Assembly (NCBI GenBank): GCA_963693635.1
Contig: CAVOBC010000117.1
Span: 1 to 12,498 of the forward strand
Origin: CAVOBC01 sp963693635
Lineage (GTDB): Bacteria; Pseudomonadota; Gammaproteobacteria; Pseudomonadales; Azotimanducaceae
Direction: 5' to 3'
DNA: 12,498 bases
Below are positions 12,474-12,498 of this stretch, one piece after another. A program made the translations under genes and the position numbers. How positions within the stretch are numbered: position 1 is the first letter of the stretch; the number at the start of each line of letters is the position of its first letter. The notes beneath the pieces were generated by a model, which saw only the letters and a list, made by a program, of their open reading frames with translations, was not told where the DNA came from and searched no databases.

Positions 12474-12498
12474 GGTTACCGGCCATCGGCATTCGCCG

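Overview
The window looks like a stretch of a moderately GC-rich bacterial chromosome, most likely Pseudomonadota and perhaps an uncultured or marine gammaproteobacterium. That placement is inferred from gene content and protein style (Shine-Dalgarno starts, CaiB/BaiF, CYP125/CYP124-type P450, PhyH and SnoaL-like families), not from a marker gene. No rRNA, tRNA, CRISPR array, transposase or phage gene was seen.

Layout. Positions 1-396 hold the 3' end of a CaiB/BaiF CoA-transferase gene (+). It faces an alpha/beta-hydrolase gene with a Cys nucleophile (435-1295, -). Divergent from that hydrolase is a P450-ferredoxin pair (1363-2896, +). A roughly 330-base gap with a dyad and a 16-bp degenerate repeat precedes a DMT/EamA permease (+) whose natural start codon appears to be lost. 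Next come three minus-strand genes: a nitroreductase (4164-4826), a long CmcJ/NvfI-like oxygenase (5032-6306) and a PhyH-family Fe(II)/2-oxoglutarate dioxygenase (6464-7342). Divergent from these are an alpha/beta-hydrolase (7625-8437) and two SnoaL/NTF2-like genes (8542-9336, a two-domain protein; 9477-9884, one domain). The window closes with a minus-strand pair, a Spinster-like MFS transporter (10815-12461) followed by a second PhyH dioxygenase (9913-10731).

How the genes could work together. Thirteen genes include four putative C-H oxidising enzymes from three mechanistic classes (P450, PhyH twice, CmcJ-like). There is also a flavin reductase, two hydrolases, three small cyclase/isomerase-type domains, a CoA-transferase and two transporters. 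No scaffold-forming enzyme (PKS, NRPS, terpene synthase) and no regulator is in view. The simplest reading is an accessory island for oxidative conversion, probably catabolism, of a hydrophobic substrate such as a terpenoid, steroid or aromatic natural product, with CoA-activated intermediates. The substrate cannot be read from the sequence.

Non-coding structure is unusually rich. It includes short tandem duplications at gene ends (20 bp at the P450/ferredoxin junction, 13 bp and 15 bp after the two-domain SnoaL gene, 16 bp after ferredoxin). There is a 42-bp perfect hairpin in a divergent promoter region and a 24-bp perfect palindrome after the CmcJ-like gene. Several operator-like dyads lie upstream of genes.
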